In this document: in pieces, positions 46,528-56,497 of the stretch
Numbering within the stretch: the first letter of the stretch is position 1
Layout of the letters: each line of letters starts with the position of its first letter
Assembly (NCBI GenBank): GCA_964036665.1
Contig: OZ038526.1
Location: 5,332,001-5,396,000 of the forward strand
Direction of reading: 5' to 3'
From: Gordius sp. MW1
Lineage: Eukaryota; Nematomorpha; Gordioida; Gordea; Gordiidae
Length of the DNA: 64,000 bases
Notes under the pieces: generated by a model
Told to the model about the DNA's origin: nothing
Databases searched by the model: none
The model's input: only the letters and a program-made list of their open reading frames with translations
Made by a program: the position numbers and the translations under genes

Positions 46528-47262
46528 ATGCCTGTAAATACTAGGTCCCAAGATTCTAGAACCACGCAACAACACAGCTTCTTCCTGATAACTCCGGAGA
46601 ACTCGATGCTCTCACCACCAACAGGAACCACGGGGACACAAGGACACGACAGCGTGCTGGAGGGGCTCGTTGCGCGCATTGCGCTGATACAAGAGACCAC
46701 GGTGGCAACGTTAGAGAGACAGGCCGAAACGCAGCGTATACAAACCGAAGCGCTTCAACAACTACTTCAAGCGACCGGAATACGCACGCCGCCTCCGGCG
46801 GCACAATCCACGCCAACGCAACAAGCAATGGTGCAGCCCTCGACAATGCAAATTATCCCGGCCCCAGAGCCGCCGCGCACGGTTGAATCAGTCTTGGAAG
46901 ACATTGCGCTGCACCGTAAAGGGCTGGAAGAATTAATCCAAGACCCGGATGCGAAAATCTCAAAACGTGACAAACACGAAGCGAAATTCGCGATACATTG
47001 CGCTAAACTGACGAGGATCCCGATGACGATTGACGAACTGGTCCCGATCGACGACAAGCTCAAAATGATGTGTCTTGCGATCAAATTCAACTGGCAGACC
47101 GCCGCAAGGCAGGACTCGGCCTGGCTGAAGGAGATGAAGATGCAAGACGTTGACGTAAAACGGGACCCACAACGTAAGCAGTTTTTTCCGACAGCTGGCA
47201 GGGGCCGAGGCGCACCTAAGGGCCGAAACGTCAAAAAGGGCGCGGCCCCTGCCAGGGGTTAG
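46528..47262 (+). CDS. Gag-like ORF of the RT element
   Basis: 244 residues. Start chosen as the first ATG (MPVNTRSQDSRT, a usual gag-like opening). Order: Ser/Thr-rich leader; a helical stretch with TLERQAETQRIQTEALQQL that looks like a coiled coil; a Pro-rich linker; a compact middle with TVESVLEDIALHRKGLEEL and IDDKLKMMCLAIKFNW; and a basic RG-rich tail, GRGRGAPKGRNVKKG. The tail probably binds RNA; no CCHC zinc knuckle. It overlaps the next ORF by about 100 nt in another frame. Confidence 0.8.
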   Translation: MPVNTRSQDSRTTQQHSFFLITPENSMLSPPTGTTGTQGHDSVLEGLVARIALIQETTVATLERQAETQRIQTEALQQLLQATGIRTPPPAAQSTPTQQAMVQPSTMQIIPAPEPPRTVESVLEDIALHRKGLEELIQDPDAKISKRDKHEAKFAIHCAKLTRIPMTIDELVPIDDKLKMMCLAIKFNWQTAARQDSAWLKEMKMQDVDVKRDPQRKQFFPTAGRGRGAPKGRNVKKGAAPARG

Positions 47263-49186
47263 AAAACGTCTTTCTAAATTAGCAGATCAATGGGAGTACG
47301 GGCCCGACGGCTTACCGACTCCCAACGGGGACAAAGAAATCGTCTCCCCCGCTTGGCTGAAGAACATAGCTTTCTTCTTGCGGGAGACGCGCCGGATTAT
47401 CTTTTCCCCGCCGGCTGACGACGATCCGTATCTGCCGGACACACCGCCGCCAACGCCACCTGTCCAAGCCAACCCACCGCCTTCACCAGCTGAGTCGGAA
47501 GCCCGCATTTCCGACGCCGAACAATCCCTCGGCCGGGACGAAGGGTCGGGACCAATCCGACCCTTACTGATAGCACACAAAGTGCTGTTCGGATGGTGCA
47601 AGGCAGCGACATCCTCGAAGCCAACGGGCAGTCTCGACATACGCACCTCTCGACTCAAGGAGCACCCGATGATGTCCCCGTTCACGAGCAAAATAGCCAA
47701 ACAAGGCTATAAAGCGCAACTGGACGCAGAACGCATCAAAGCGAACGGGGGGTTATTCAAGCCCCCTAAGTCCAAACGATACTCAAAAGGATCCCCAAGC
47801 TTTTTTACGGAGCTAATACGAGCAGGGATCACCTCAGCATCATCAAGGCTCGCCATTCGGTCGGCAACCTTCTTCATTGCAAAACCCAACGGCGATGCAC
47901 GAGTCATTACCGACCTATCGGCAGCCTCCAAAAACTTCGTACACAAGCCCATGAAGCTTAACAACATACCGCTCACGGCCAAACATCTTGCAAATGCCCG
48001 ATTCGCGGCCAAGATCGACTTGAAAGCCGCGTTCTTCTCGGTCCCGCTGCACGAGACAACCAAAAAGTACCTGGGCTATGTCTGGAAACGTAAACCATAT
48101 GAATATAATGTTTTACCTATGGGAGCGTCCTTTTCTCCTTTCGTACTACAGACAATAGTCAGTGACCTGGCCAAAAAAGCGATAACAAGGTCCAAGTATA
48201 ACGTATACTTGGACGACCTACTCATTTATAGTCCCACGTTCGATGCGGTACAAAACGACCTCGCGGACCTGGCCGACCTAGCTCACGCATGGGGCCTCAC
48301 GATTAACCTGGCAAAAACCTCAATCCTGCCCATGTCAACCGTGGAATACCTGGGGATGGTACTGAAACTAGACGTCTCAGCTATCAAATGCAAACCCAAG
48401 ACGGCTGACAGACTTAGAATCGCGGCAGACGTGCTCTTCCTAGCTCTAACCCGAAACGTTCCAGCAAACACGCTGCTCGAGGCTCTTGGCGTCCTAAATT
48501 ACTTCTTTTATAACTTAACAGGGATGTCTAAATTGTTCAGCAGCTTCTATAGCCTAACAAGAGACGCGCCGCCTTGGTTCGATCGCACGCTAGCAGCAGA
48601 GAAACTAATGGCAATCCTAAAATTAACACACGACACCATCCCGCTCTACGTTAAGCCTACTACAACGGTATACGTGGATGCCTCCAGCTCACACATCGGT
48701 TTAGTAGACGAAACCGGCTCGCACTCTAATACGTTCGTCAATGCTGCTGCTGCGTTCGGATGGAAATGGAGGGAACCCCATCACATTACCCTAGCAGAAA
48801 CAGTAGCGGTCCTGTACGGATACGTCCGATCGTACCTAGCAGGCAACAATCACCCCAAACTAGTAACCGATTCAGCTACAGCGTACTACGTACTCAAAAA
48901 AGGGGGGTCAAATTCTCCGACCATCGAGGAAGCCATTGCGACTTTCGTGCGCACATATGGGCTCAAACACTTACTCAACATCCACTTTAATCTAGCATGG
49001 GTCCCCACCGACAGAAACCCTGCGGACGGGCCATCCCGACAATGGTTAGAATCAAGCTCACACCCAAGCGAGGGAAACCCTGACCTGGACTTCATCCTAG
49101 AAAACGGGCTCCCCTCGGAAGAAGCTTTCGATATCAATTTCTGGGAAAACGATTTTCCTAACGAGATTATAGACTTAGAACCGTAA
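47159..49186 (+). CDS. Reverse transcriptase-RNase H ORF of the RT element
   Basis: Open from 47159 without a nearby ATG (first in-frame ATG about 47669), so translation probably comes by +1 frameshift from the gag frame or by internal initiation. RT blocks: FFIAKPNGDARVITDLS, AAKIDLKAAFFSVPL, LPMGASFSPFVLQ, and the catalytic YLDD in NVYLDDLLIYS near 48207. RNase H: VYVDASS, AETVAVLYGY, VTDSATAYYVL and VPTDRNPADGPSR supply the D-E-D-D acidic residues. Nothing follows RNase H before the stop. Pro-rich N-terminus, no protease DTG motif. The sequence is closest in style to DIRS-type RT/RNase H, but classification is unsure. Confidence 0.9.
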   Translation, partial: NGTHNVSSFFRQLAGAEAHLRAETSKRARPLPGVRKRLSKLADQWEYGPDGLPTPNGDKEIVSPAWLKNIAFFLRETRRIIFSPPADDDPYLPDTPPPTPPVQANPPPSPAESEARISDAEQSLGRDEGSGPIRPLLIAHKVLFGWCKAATSSKPTGSLDIRTSRLKEHPMMSPFTSKIAKQGYKAQLDAERIKANGGLFKPPKSKRYSKGSPSFFTELIRAGITSASSRLAIRSATFFIAKPNGDARVITDLSAASKNFVHKPMKLNNIPLTAKHLANARFAAKIDLKAAFFSVPLHETTKKYLGYVWKRKPYEYNVLPMGASFSPFVLQTIVSDLAKKAITRSKYNVYLDDLLIYSPTFDAVQNDLADLADLAHAWGLTINLAKTSILPMSTVEYLGMVLKLDVSAIKCKPKTADRLRIAADVLFLALTRNVPANTLLEALGVLNYFFYNLTGMSKLFSSFYSLTRDAPPWFDRTLAAEKLMAILKLTHDTIPLYVKPTTTVYVDASSSHIGLVDETGSHSNTFVNAAAAFGWKWREPHHITLAETVAVLYGYVRSYLAGNNHPKLVTDSATAYYVLKKGGSNSPTIEEAIATFVRTYGLKHLLNIHFNLAWVPTDRNPADGPSRQWLESSSHPSEGNPDLDFILENGLPSEEAFDINFWENDFPNEIIDLEP

Positions 49187-49245
49187 ACAGAAACCCTCAC
49201 GCAAATACTATATATACGCGTCTTTGCTCACCGGGCATCATTCGG

Positions 49246-49315
49246 CCTTTTTTCCCTCTAACGCCCTCCTGCGCTATTGCACTCGTTTTTTACTTTAGTC
49301 CACTTACCAAAAATT
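49246..49315 (+). repeat. Inner direct repeat B2 of the RT element
   Basis: Identical to B1 over 70 bp, beginning 60 bp after the RT stop codon. It is followed by about 200 bp of unique sequence and then A2. Confidence 0.9.
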
Positions 49316-49512
49316 CGTTTTCCTGTTCAATTACTTCACTTTATGCAATGTCACTACGCTATTATTATAAATTCACGCAATATATTTTTCGTCATGTTTA
49401 TAGTTTCTACATTGGTATGTCTCTTACGCGTGAATAAATGCCTCCGGCGAAAGATCAATAGATCCGTAACCGGGGGAATCCGAGGCCGGGCCTAACCCGG
49501 TCCCGGATTTTT

Positions 49513-49953
49513 GTGTGTTTTCCGACAATTTATATATAACTTCCCCCCCCCCACACACACATACACATATACGCGTGATTTTTACTTCTGTTTATGATGA
49601 GTCACGTTGTTAGTATCTTTAAGATATATATGGATACGATTTTTATTACCCCTCTTTAACGATTATTATTGCCTCTCTTACTCACATTTTTTTTTCTTTT
49701 TTGAGTAGTGAATATATTCGGTAAAAATGTAAAACGACATATTCGATATAATTAATATATATTATCGCGTTCATTTTATCGCGTACCCTATATCGTGGAA
49801 AAATTATAGTTTGAATAAAATAAATATTACTCGCAGACGCTTAAATAAATAAATAAAATTATTCTGAGTTTGTTTTGATTTTTCGGTATTTTAAAAGCAA
49901 ATAAATTCTTCGCCATCCTGACAAAACAAAATTCCTTTTAACTTCAATAAATC
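49513..49953 (+). repeat. Outer direct repeat A2 of the RT element
   Basis: Right-hand partner of A1. Continues to TTTTTGTTGAGG at about 49968, close to the start of the hAT element at 49982. Confidence 0.85.
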
Positions 49954-49981
49954 CTATTTTTGTTGAGGATATTAATATAAC

Positions 49982-51597
49982 TAGAGCTGTTAAAGTTCAT
50001 CTTAATTATGAACTAGTTCAAGTTCATAGTTCATTTTGAAAATTAAATTAGTTCGAGTTCATATTTTTCAAAAGTAATTAATTCAAGTTAAAGTTCAAAT
50101 TGGAAAAAACAAACTAGTTCAGTTCTTAGTTCAAACTTTACAAAATGAACTAGTTCAAGTTCGGTTCATAGTTCAGTTCATTAAAAAATTTATTATAGAA
50201 TTTTATTCCGATCCGAGAAGTTTTTGAAAAACGTTTTACTTGATAAAAAATCAGTTCTGAATCCGATGCACAATTTTAAAATTCTATGAATCAAATTTTT
50301 ATTGATGATTGAGTTTATTTAAACTTATTATTGTTTATTTTAAATTGGAAATAGTCCATTATAAAACCTAATTTAATAAACATTTTTCCTATACCAACAA
50401 GCTTTTTTATACAAAACTAAATTAGCTATATAATTTTGAAAAAGAATTATACGTGTAAAACTTTTTATTTCAAACATTATAATATATATATTTGTAATTG
50501 ATAATAAAGATCAGGGGGAAATAGATGGAAAACTTCAATAATTTATTATTTTTGAAATTATCATTTAATAAAGATGAAAGTTTATCCACATACAGAAGTT
50601 TTCCTAAACTGAACAGTCTTTCAACAGGAGCACTTGATTGAATATGCAAACGTTATATTTAATAAAATTTGTTTTAAATGGGGTAATTTTATATATCAAA
50701 TGAGGTATTCATCAGTTTTATAAAGTTTTCAATATTTTTTTATTGGAGTTATCACGTCTGATATTTAGGAAATCCAACCCATTTTAAGTATGAGGGTTAA
50801 CATTTTCTGCATCTAATGGCAATATTGAATTTATTGCCGGCAATATTGAATTTATTGCCTTCAAAATTTTATACTCTTCCTCTCAATTTTTCGCATATAA
50901 ATCACAAATATTAAATAAATAGTTCTTACTGACAATAATACAGCCATGGGGGTAGCCAGCATTCAAATTAGAGAGGGGCATTAATGATTCAAGGAGGGGC
51001 AAAATGATTATTTCTCGAAATTTTAGCCATAACTTTAATAAATTTCAACAAATTTTTGGATTAAAAGGGGGGCAGCCGCCCTTCCCTGCCTACTCTTGGC
51101 TACGGCCATGAAAACAGGCTCGATTGTTTTTGTTTTCTATTATATTAAAAAGGCGTGTTTAATAAATTTTTTTATAATAGAGGTTTTTTTCTAAATGATT
51201 GTGTATGATACATGCAAAAATATATTAGATTAACGAGATGGCATGGAGCTACGGATTGAAATTGTATTGGATTTTACAATTTTCATGGTGATTTTCTGCT
51301 TGATGTCAAAAAAATTCGTTGAAATCGTGTGTATTTCTTGTTAATAGAAACAATCAAACTCGGCAATTCATTTTAAATTATAATTTTTATGATGAACTTT
51401 CATTTAATTGTAGAGTTCAAGTTCAAGTTCATAATATTAAAAAAGTAACCAGTTCAAGTTCAAGTTCAACTTTAAAAAAAACGGATTAGTTTAAATTCAT
51501 AGTTCAATTTTTGGAAAAGTAACTAGTTTTCAGGTTCAGAAAAAAAGTAAACTAGTTCAAAGAACTAGTTCAAAATGAATTAGTTCTTAACACCTCT
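49982..51597 (-). mobile_element. Decayed hAT element with AGTTCAAGTTCA subterminal repeats
   Basis: Ends TAGAGCTGTTAA and, in reverse complement, TAGAGGTGTTAA. Flanks AATATAAC and TTTATAAC agree at six of eight positions, a worn 8-bp duplication. Both subterminal regions (to about 50185, from about 51410) are packed with AGTTCAAGTTCA-type repeats. On the minus strand near 50570-50650 the frame reads QSSAPVERLFSLGKLLY, the C-terminal dimerisation motif of hAT transposase. A MITE sits inside at 50945. Confidence 0.8.
50945..51110 (+). mobile_element. GGGCGTAGCC-family MITE-like element, copy 4, inside the hAT element
   Basis: CATGGGGGTAGCCAGC to CTTGGCTACGGCCATG with the shared middle ACTTTAATAAATTTCAAC and a GGGGGGCAGCCGCCC block. 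Its nested position shows this family moved after the hAT insertion. Confidence 0.8.
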
Positions 51598-51683
51598 ATT
51601 TATAACACAGAGGCCTAAATTTGTCAATTAGGTGTATATACCCTAAACCCAATGGTAAATATGTATATGTGCTTTGACGTCAG

Positions 51684-51735
51684 CATAGGCGTAGCCAAGC
51701 CAAGATTGCCTAAGGGGGGGGGGGGGGGGTCCAAA
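51684..51735 (+). repeat. Half copy of the GGGCGTAGCC family with poly-G tract
   Basis: GCATAGGCGTAGCCAAGC followed by a long G run. No right end found. Confidence 0.5.
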
Positions 51736-51964
51736 AAATTTATAAGAAAAACGCATTCGGGACAGAAAATTAGTGTATAATTAATGTTAGAATTAGCGGA
51801 TATCATTTGAAATTAAATATGAAATTAATTAATGTAATTTAATATTTATATATGAGCAATACTAACAAGACTCTTATTAAAATTATTGAATTTTTTCCGT
51901 AAAATTTGAAAAAAATACAATTTTTCTTGTAAATGGGGGTACTGGACGTTAGTATTGGCTTAAA

Positions 51965-54900
51965 ATGTTACAAAGTATCTATATGACCGAATGCGTTAGT
52001 TCACACATGTTATCAAAAAGGCTAAATTTTGCTTTTTCTCATGGTATATTACACTTATTCTTGAACATTTAAATAAACGCAGCCATTCTAAATTTTAACA
52101 AAATCTGGATTCCTATTTTAACGACAGATAGGGGTGCAAAACGAGGTTATAGGGGACGCAATAATGCCACTCGGAAGAAAAAGATAGTTGAGGATGATAA
52201 TGCAAAACTAGTAAAGACTAAAACGTTTAACGTTAAGAAAAAAAAGTAACATAAATATTAATATCAATTTTATTTCTCAAGCAGGATAAGCTATGAGGAT
52301 ATCATAGATGTAAATGACAATGATTATATAGATTTTATGAAAAGAAAACCTTTAGATAATGTATTTCTCATAGAAAAATATCCTACAAATGTTTATAACT
52401 TAGTCAAAGCTATTAACATTCATAAAGAAGTATCAAGCCCTGAGATATATGATAATTATGATGGGATGCTTTATGTCAAAATGTGGCTGAATATGTGTAC
52501 AGCGAAAAAGGTTAAACTCAATAAATTTGGCTGTACACCAATTTTATTGATGAATTATCTAATTTAATTATTTTAATTAATAGACCAAATTTGTTCCTTC
52601 GTTTTCTGGGATACTTTTGTACAAACATACATTTGATTTTCCAACAAAATACAACAATAGGATACTTGCATTTTCTGCCAAAGTGTCTGAGCAAGAAAAA
52701 GCTTTAGAAGCTGGAGCCCTGATAGCTGGTAATACCAAATAAAATTAAATTTTTAGTTATATAAACTTGTTCATTGTTAATTTATATACTATTTTGTTAA
52801 TTTTTATATATTATTATATATAAATTAATATTTTTTAACCATTAATTATTGACTTTAGTTCTAAAATTTTATCATGTTTAGGTGGAAAAGATTTAGTGAA
52901 AAAAATAATAAAAGGTCAAGTCAAAAAGACTGATTTTGATCATGTTATTTCTACACCTGACTTTATGGCAGAAGTTGCACCTCTACGGGGTGTCTTAGGG
53001 CGGAGCTTATTTCCAAGCCAAGCTAAAGGTTCAATCGGTGAAGACTTGCCTTTGATGGTTGAACGTTTTTCCAAAAGTGTATCTTTTTCAACTACATTTC
53101 CTTATAACAGGGAAGATGTTGCCATAATTGAATGCATGTTATCTAAGGTATATATATCAACTATTGCCTGCTCTTTTGGTTTTTCTTTGTATATGATAAA
53201 TTCTAGAAATTTATCATAATCAATGTCTCATCAAAGACAAAGGTCAATAATTTTAAAGTTATTTTGAATTTTCTCTTAAGGTTTAGTGCAATATCAAGTG
53301 TGTAGGTATTAAAGCGAAATTTGCCTTTTGTTGGCCCTAGGGGTCAATTTAGCTAATACATTAAAATTTTGTCATTGACGCCAGTGTCTTCTTACACCAT
53401 TGATTGCAAATTTTAATCACAGCATCACGAGTTTTATATAACATTTGGTCAGATCTCGTTAAACGTGTTTAATTTCATGCCTAAGAATTACCATTTGTGG
53501 GCGGCTTTAAAAAAAAGGCTGTAAAATTGTGTCGTCGAATCTTATGATGAGTCAGCTCTAGGTTATCGATAACTAAAGGTTGACTTGAATTAAGCTTTGC
53601 GCAAAAACGATCAAAATATTAAGAGAGACAAAACAAAGTCATTTTTCTTAATGTAAATGTTCGAGCACGTACAGCTAAGGTCAAATAAGAGCGAGGCATT
53701 TGGTTAAAAATTATTTCGCAAGCGGCTTACCCCGCGTTCGTGATGGCGCGCGAAGCGAAAAAAAGCGAAAAGAATTTTTGTGCTAATTTATCAAACTTTT
53801 TATTATTTTTCTTAATATCTTATATTGATCGTGAATTCTATCATATATCACGAAAATAACAATTGTAAATATGAGGTGTTCATAGTGAAACCGCAGGCGG
53901 CAAAAAGCGAACGAAAATTAAGATACATATCATTTTGTACTTTTCGCGCAATGGTTAAAAAATTATTTTTGTTCGCTTTTTGCCGCGGGCGAAAATAATC
54001 GTCTGCGGTTTTTCTGTGAACACTTCATATTTACAATTGTTATTTTCGTGATATATGATAAAATTCACGATGAATATAAGATATTAAAAAAAAATAATGA
54101 AAAGTTTGATAAATTAGCACAAAAATTCACTTCGCTTTTTTTCGCTTCGCGCGTCATCACGAACGCGGGGTTACTCAAAAGCCTTGGCTGCTCCCGATTA
54201 CTATTTATTTGCATCGATGGGACATGCACTTGCTAAGCAGCACTTCGCCTCTACGAAAATGTGCGAAAATGACTCGGTCAATTTTTTGTTCATGGTTTCG
54301 ACAAATGGCGAGCCAGATCTGGATTATGTATAGATAGCGATGGGCAATACTTGGGATAAAATATTTTTATTAGTTTTACTACAATAAATGTGTATATCCT
54401 ATGCAAAATTTTCGGTTTATATTCACACGTGTGGTACTTTTACGTTTTTTGAAACCTAAATGGTAATTATATTAAAGATAGCATTAATTTCACTTGTGCT
54501 GCTTTTCACATTTACAGTTCAATTTATTTGGGATAATTAAAAAAATATACTTCGATTAGGCGAGTATGGATTGTTAATATATAAAGTTGAATCAAGCATA
54601 CTTAATGTTTCTTTTGTAGAAATTTAAAAAAAGGTCTTATTACTATTTTAATAAATTAATAGTACAATATTTTTTAGTTGGTTTTGACTCTTTTGAATAT
54701 TCATTTTAAATTATAATTATTTTATTGTACGAATTTTTTAGATTGGAATGCCTGTGTCAGATATAGAAGATAACTTTAAAATCCTTCTCGAATCAATCTT
54801 ATCTTTTAGGCCGGCCTCCACTAATATCGGTATATATTTTTATTTGGCTTGTTTAATTTGACCCATTGATTTTTGGTTTGTTTATTTATATACTTCGTTT

Positions 54901-55080
54901 GCCTTAAATTTTTCAGATAAATTTATAACGCGGCTAAATTTGAGTGCACCTCCCAGCCCTGAAATATTGGAAATTGATTTCAAAGATTATCTACCAAAGT
55001 CTGAGGTTGAAGGAAAGGAACAAATCGATCAAGAAAGTTTAGAAGATGCAAAGCCTTCCACAATGTCAATGAATAATTGA
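51965..55080 (+). CDS. mRpL1: Mitochondrial large-subunit ribosomal protein L1 (uL1m), complete 7-exon gene
   Basis: Exons: 51965-52043, 52128-52245, 52285-52510, 52584-52728, 52882-53147, 54742-54829, 54917-55080. Total 1,086 nt and 361 residues; all junctions GT-AG with agreeing phases. Part of the L1 stalk of the mitochondrial ribosome near the E site. Seen: a basic leader (RGAKRGYRGRNNATRKKK) fitting a mitochondrial presequence; VFLIEKYPTNVYNLVKAI; KVSEQEKALEAGALIAGGKDLVKKI, the classic L1 core; DFMAEVAPLRGVLGR; and SFRPASTN near the end, then an acidic tail. Length agrees with animal MRPL1 (about 325-370). Exon 1 is inferred from phase and position and is the weakest part. Confidence 0.9.
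53148..54741. other. mRpL1 intron 5 (1.6 kb)
   Basis: Much longer than the other introns of the gene (39-154 bp). It owes part of this to the foldback element at 53730-54170; the rest is AT-rich with no other feature seen. Confidence 0.6.
53730..54170. mobile_element. Near-perfect foldback element in mRpL1 intron 5
   Basis: Begins CCCCGCGTTCGTGATGGCGC and ends with its near-exact reverse complement. The two arms run about 200 bp each, sharing GCTAATTTATCAAACTTTT and CACGAAAATAACAATTGTAA, around a short centre near 53950. The whole element could fold into one hairpin. TA lies at or next to both ends. No coding region. Confidence 0.88.
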
Positions 55081-56496
55081 TGTTTTCGTTTGTTTTTACC
55101 TTTATGACTGCGACAGTGTATCTTTATCGTTATACTGTATTCTTGTTAGTCATAAGCGTGTATATAATTTGAAAAAATTTGCAAAAATTGTTGAGTAACT
55201 AGCTATGTAACATATCATAATTTACAGGCTTCAAAATGCTAATTTGTAAGTCAGCAAATGAAGAATATATTTTTTGCCACTTTATCAATTATTATTGTAA
55301 TTATTTGATCTTACAACGTTTTTGTGGAGGGGTATATTATTTTTTTAAACTGCATTACGACTAAAATTTTAACAGAATTTAGAAATATTTTTTTGCTCAA
55401 TGCTTGCTAATCAAATATGGCAAGCTATTTTATGAAGCTATCAAGCTGCACGCTGCATTTTAATAAAATATTTATTTAAATTTTTATATATTGTTTTTGC
55501 GCTTTTAAGTGTAAACCAAAATATGACATCTACCGATTCAAACAGTTTGTAATAATTTATTTTACATGTTTATGCATTCGCTCAACCTTTTCTGACATAA
55601 AGTTTGATTTTAAGATATTAAAAAAAAAAAAAAAAAAAACAATTTTCTGGTATAAATCATATATCTTCATAGCTATTGTTCATCTTTCATTCATTGGCCT
55701 TGATCAAGGCTCTCATAATGAAAGCAAAATGAATTAAAAATTAAGTGGGAAATTTGGCTTCACTGATGTCCATATCCATATACCAACTAATCAATTTAAT
55801 TAAATTAATTAATAACTTTGATCGTTCTCGTATTTTTTTGAATCTGTAGATGAAAAATTATTTTTAATAATTAAATCTTTATAAAATAAAATGCTCCCAA
55901 CCCCTCTTATGCTCCGGAACGCCTTTTTAGTGTAGCAAAAGAGGTGTAAAATGACCGGTGCTGCTCAATATTGAATGATAATTTTTATTAGTAATCATAA
56001 AATAGAATCACATTACTAAATTATCGAACATATCATTTATTCTGTACATTTTAAAGCTAATGGTCATGCCCTAAAAATATACAATTTATGTGATTTAGTA
56101 GTGACTCGAAATTTTCAAAATAAAAGAGCTTAGTATTTAATATTTTACACTATATGTCTAAAATTAATGTAGCGCCCATTAATAAAGATCTATAAAATCA
56201 CTTTTTCAACCCGACCCAAAATTTTTTTAATTTTCAACCCGTACCCGTCCCGAAAACGCTTTAAATTTTTTAACTGATACCCTCTCGAACGGGTATCAAA
56301 TTATGGTACAGGACGCGAAAGTAAGAAAGATTGCGGTTTGTAAAATTTAATCGACAAATTAAACTCAATTTGTTAAACTAATTGATATCACAGATTTTGA
56401 CTACAAAATTTATTTCAATATGATGGCATCTACAATATCAGGTCGCAACCCCACCCTTCTCTCCTCCAAAATTCGGTTTTATTACACAACAAATTA
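55081..56496. other. 3' flank of mRpL1
   Basis: AATAAA hexamers occur downstream, one near 55463. A pure A run of about 20 lies at 55620-55639. Between 56200 and 56300 there are CCCGACCC and CCCGTACCCG repeats that resemble hAT subterminal motifs, echoed at 58289 (GACCCGACCACCCG). No gene seen. Confidence 0.45.
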
Positions 56497-56497
56497 T

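Larger units (their letters stand above)
45046..49968 (+). mobile_element. Integrase-less RT/RNase H retroelement with nested direct repeats
   Basis: Outer direct repeats A1 (45046-45470) and A2 (49513-49953) share most of about 430 bp. Inner direct repeats B1 (46418-46487) and B2 (49246-49315) are an identical 70 bp. Between the B copies lie a gag-like ORF and an RT-RNase H ORF, both intact. No protease, integrase, tyrosine recombinase, methyltransferase or GIY-YIG domain is present, and there is no room for one. The order A-B-ORFs-B-A is not a normal LTR layout. The nearest known idea is the split direct repeats of DIRS/Ngaro elements. A SINE-like insertion of up to 590 bp appears to interrupt the left end. 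Confidence 0.8.

Noticed and set aside
46556..48063. Minus-strand genes across the gag and RT ORFs
   Set aside because: Low-stop shadows of GC-rich coding sequence on the other strand.
49513..49953. Hammerhead ribozyme in the outer repeats of the RT element
   Set aside because: A TGATGAG box is present near 49594, but the matching GAAA core segment and closing stems are not, and A1 lacks the box.
45046..49953. Ordinary LTR retrotransposon with two LTRs
   Set aside because: The inner repeat B follows A on the left but precedes A on the right, so the flanks are not two copies of one LTR, and no integrase or protease is present.
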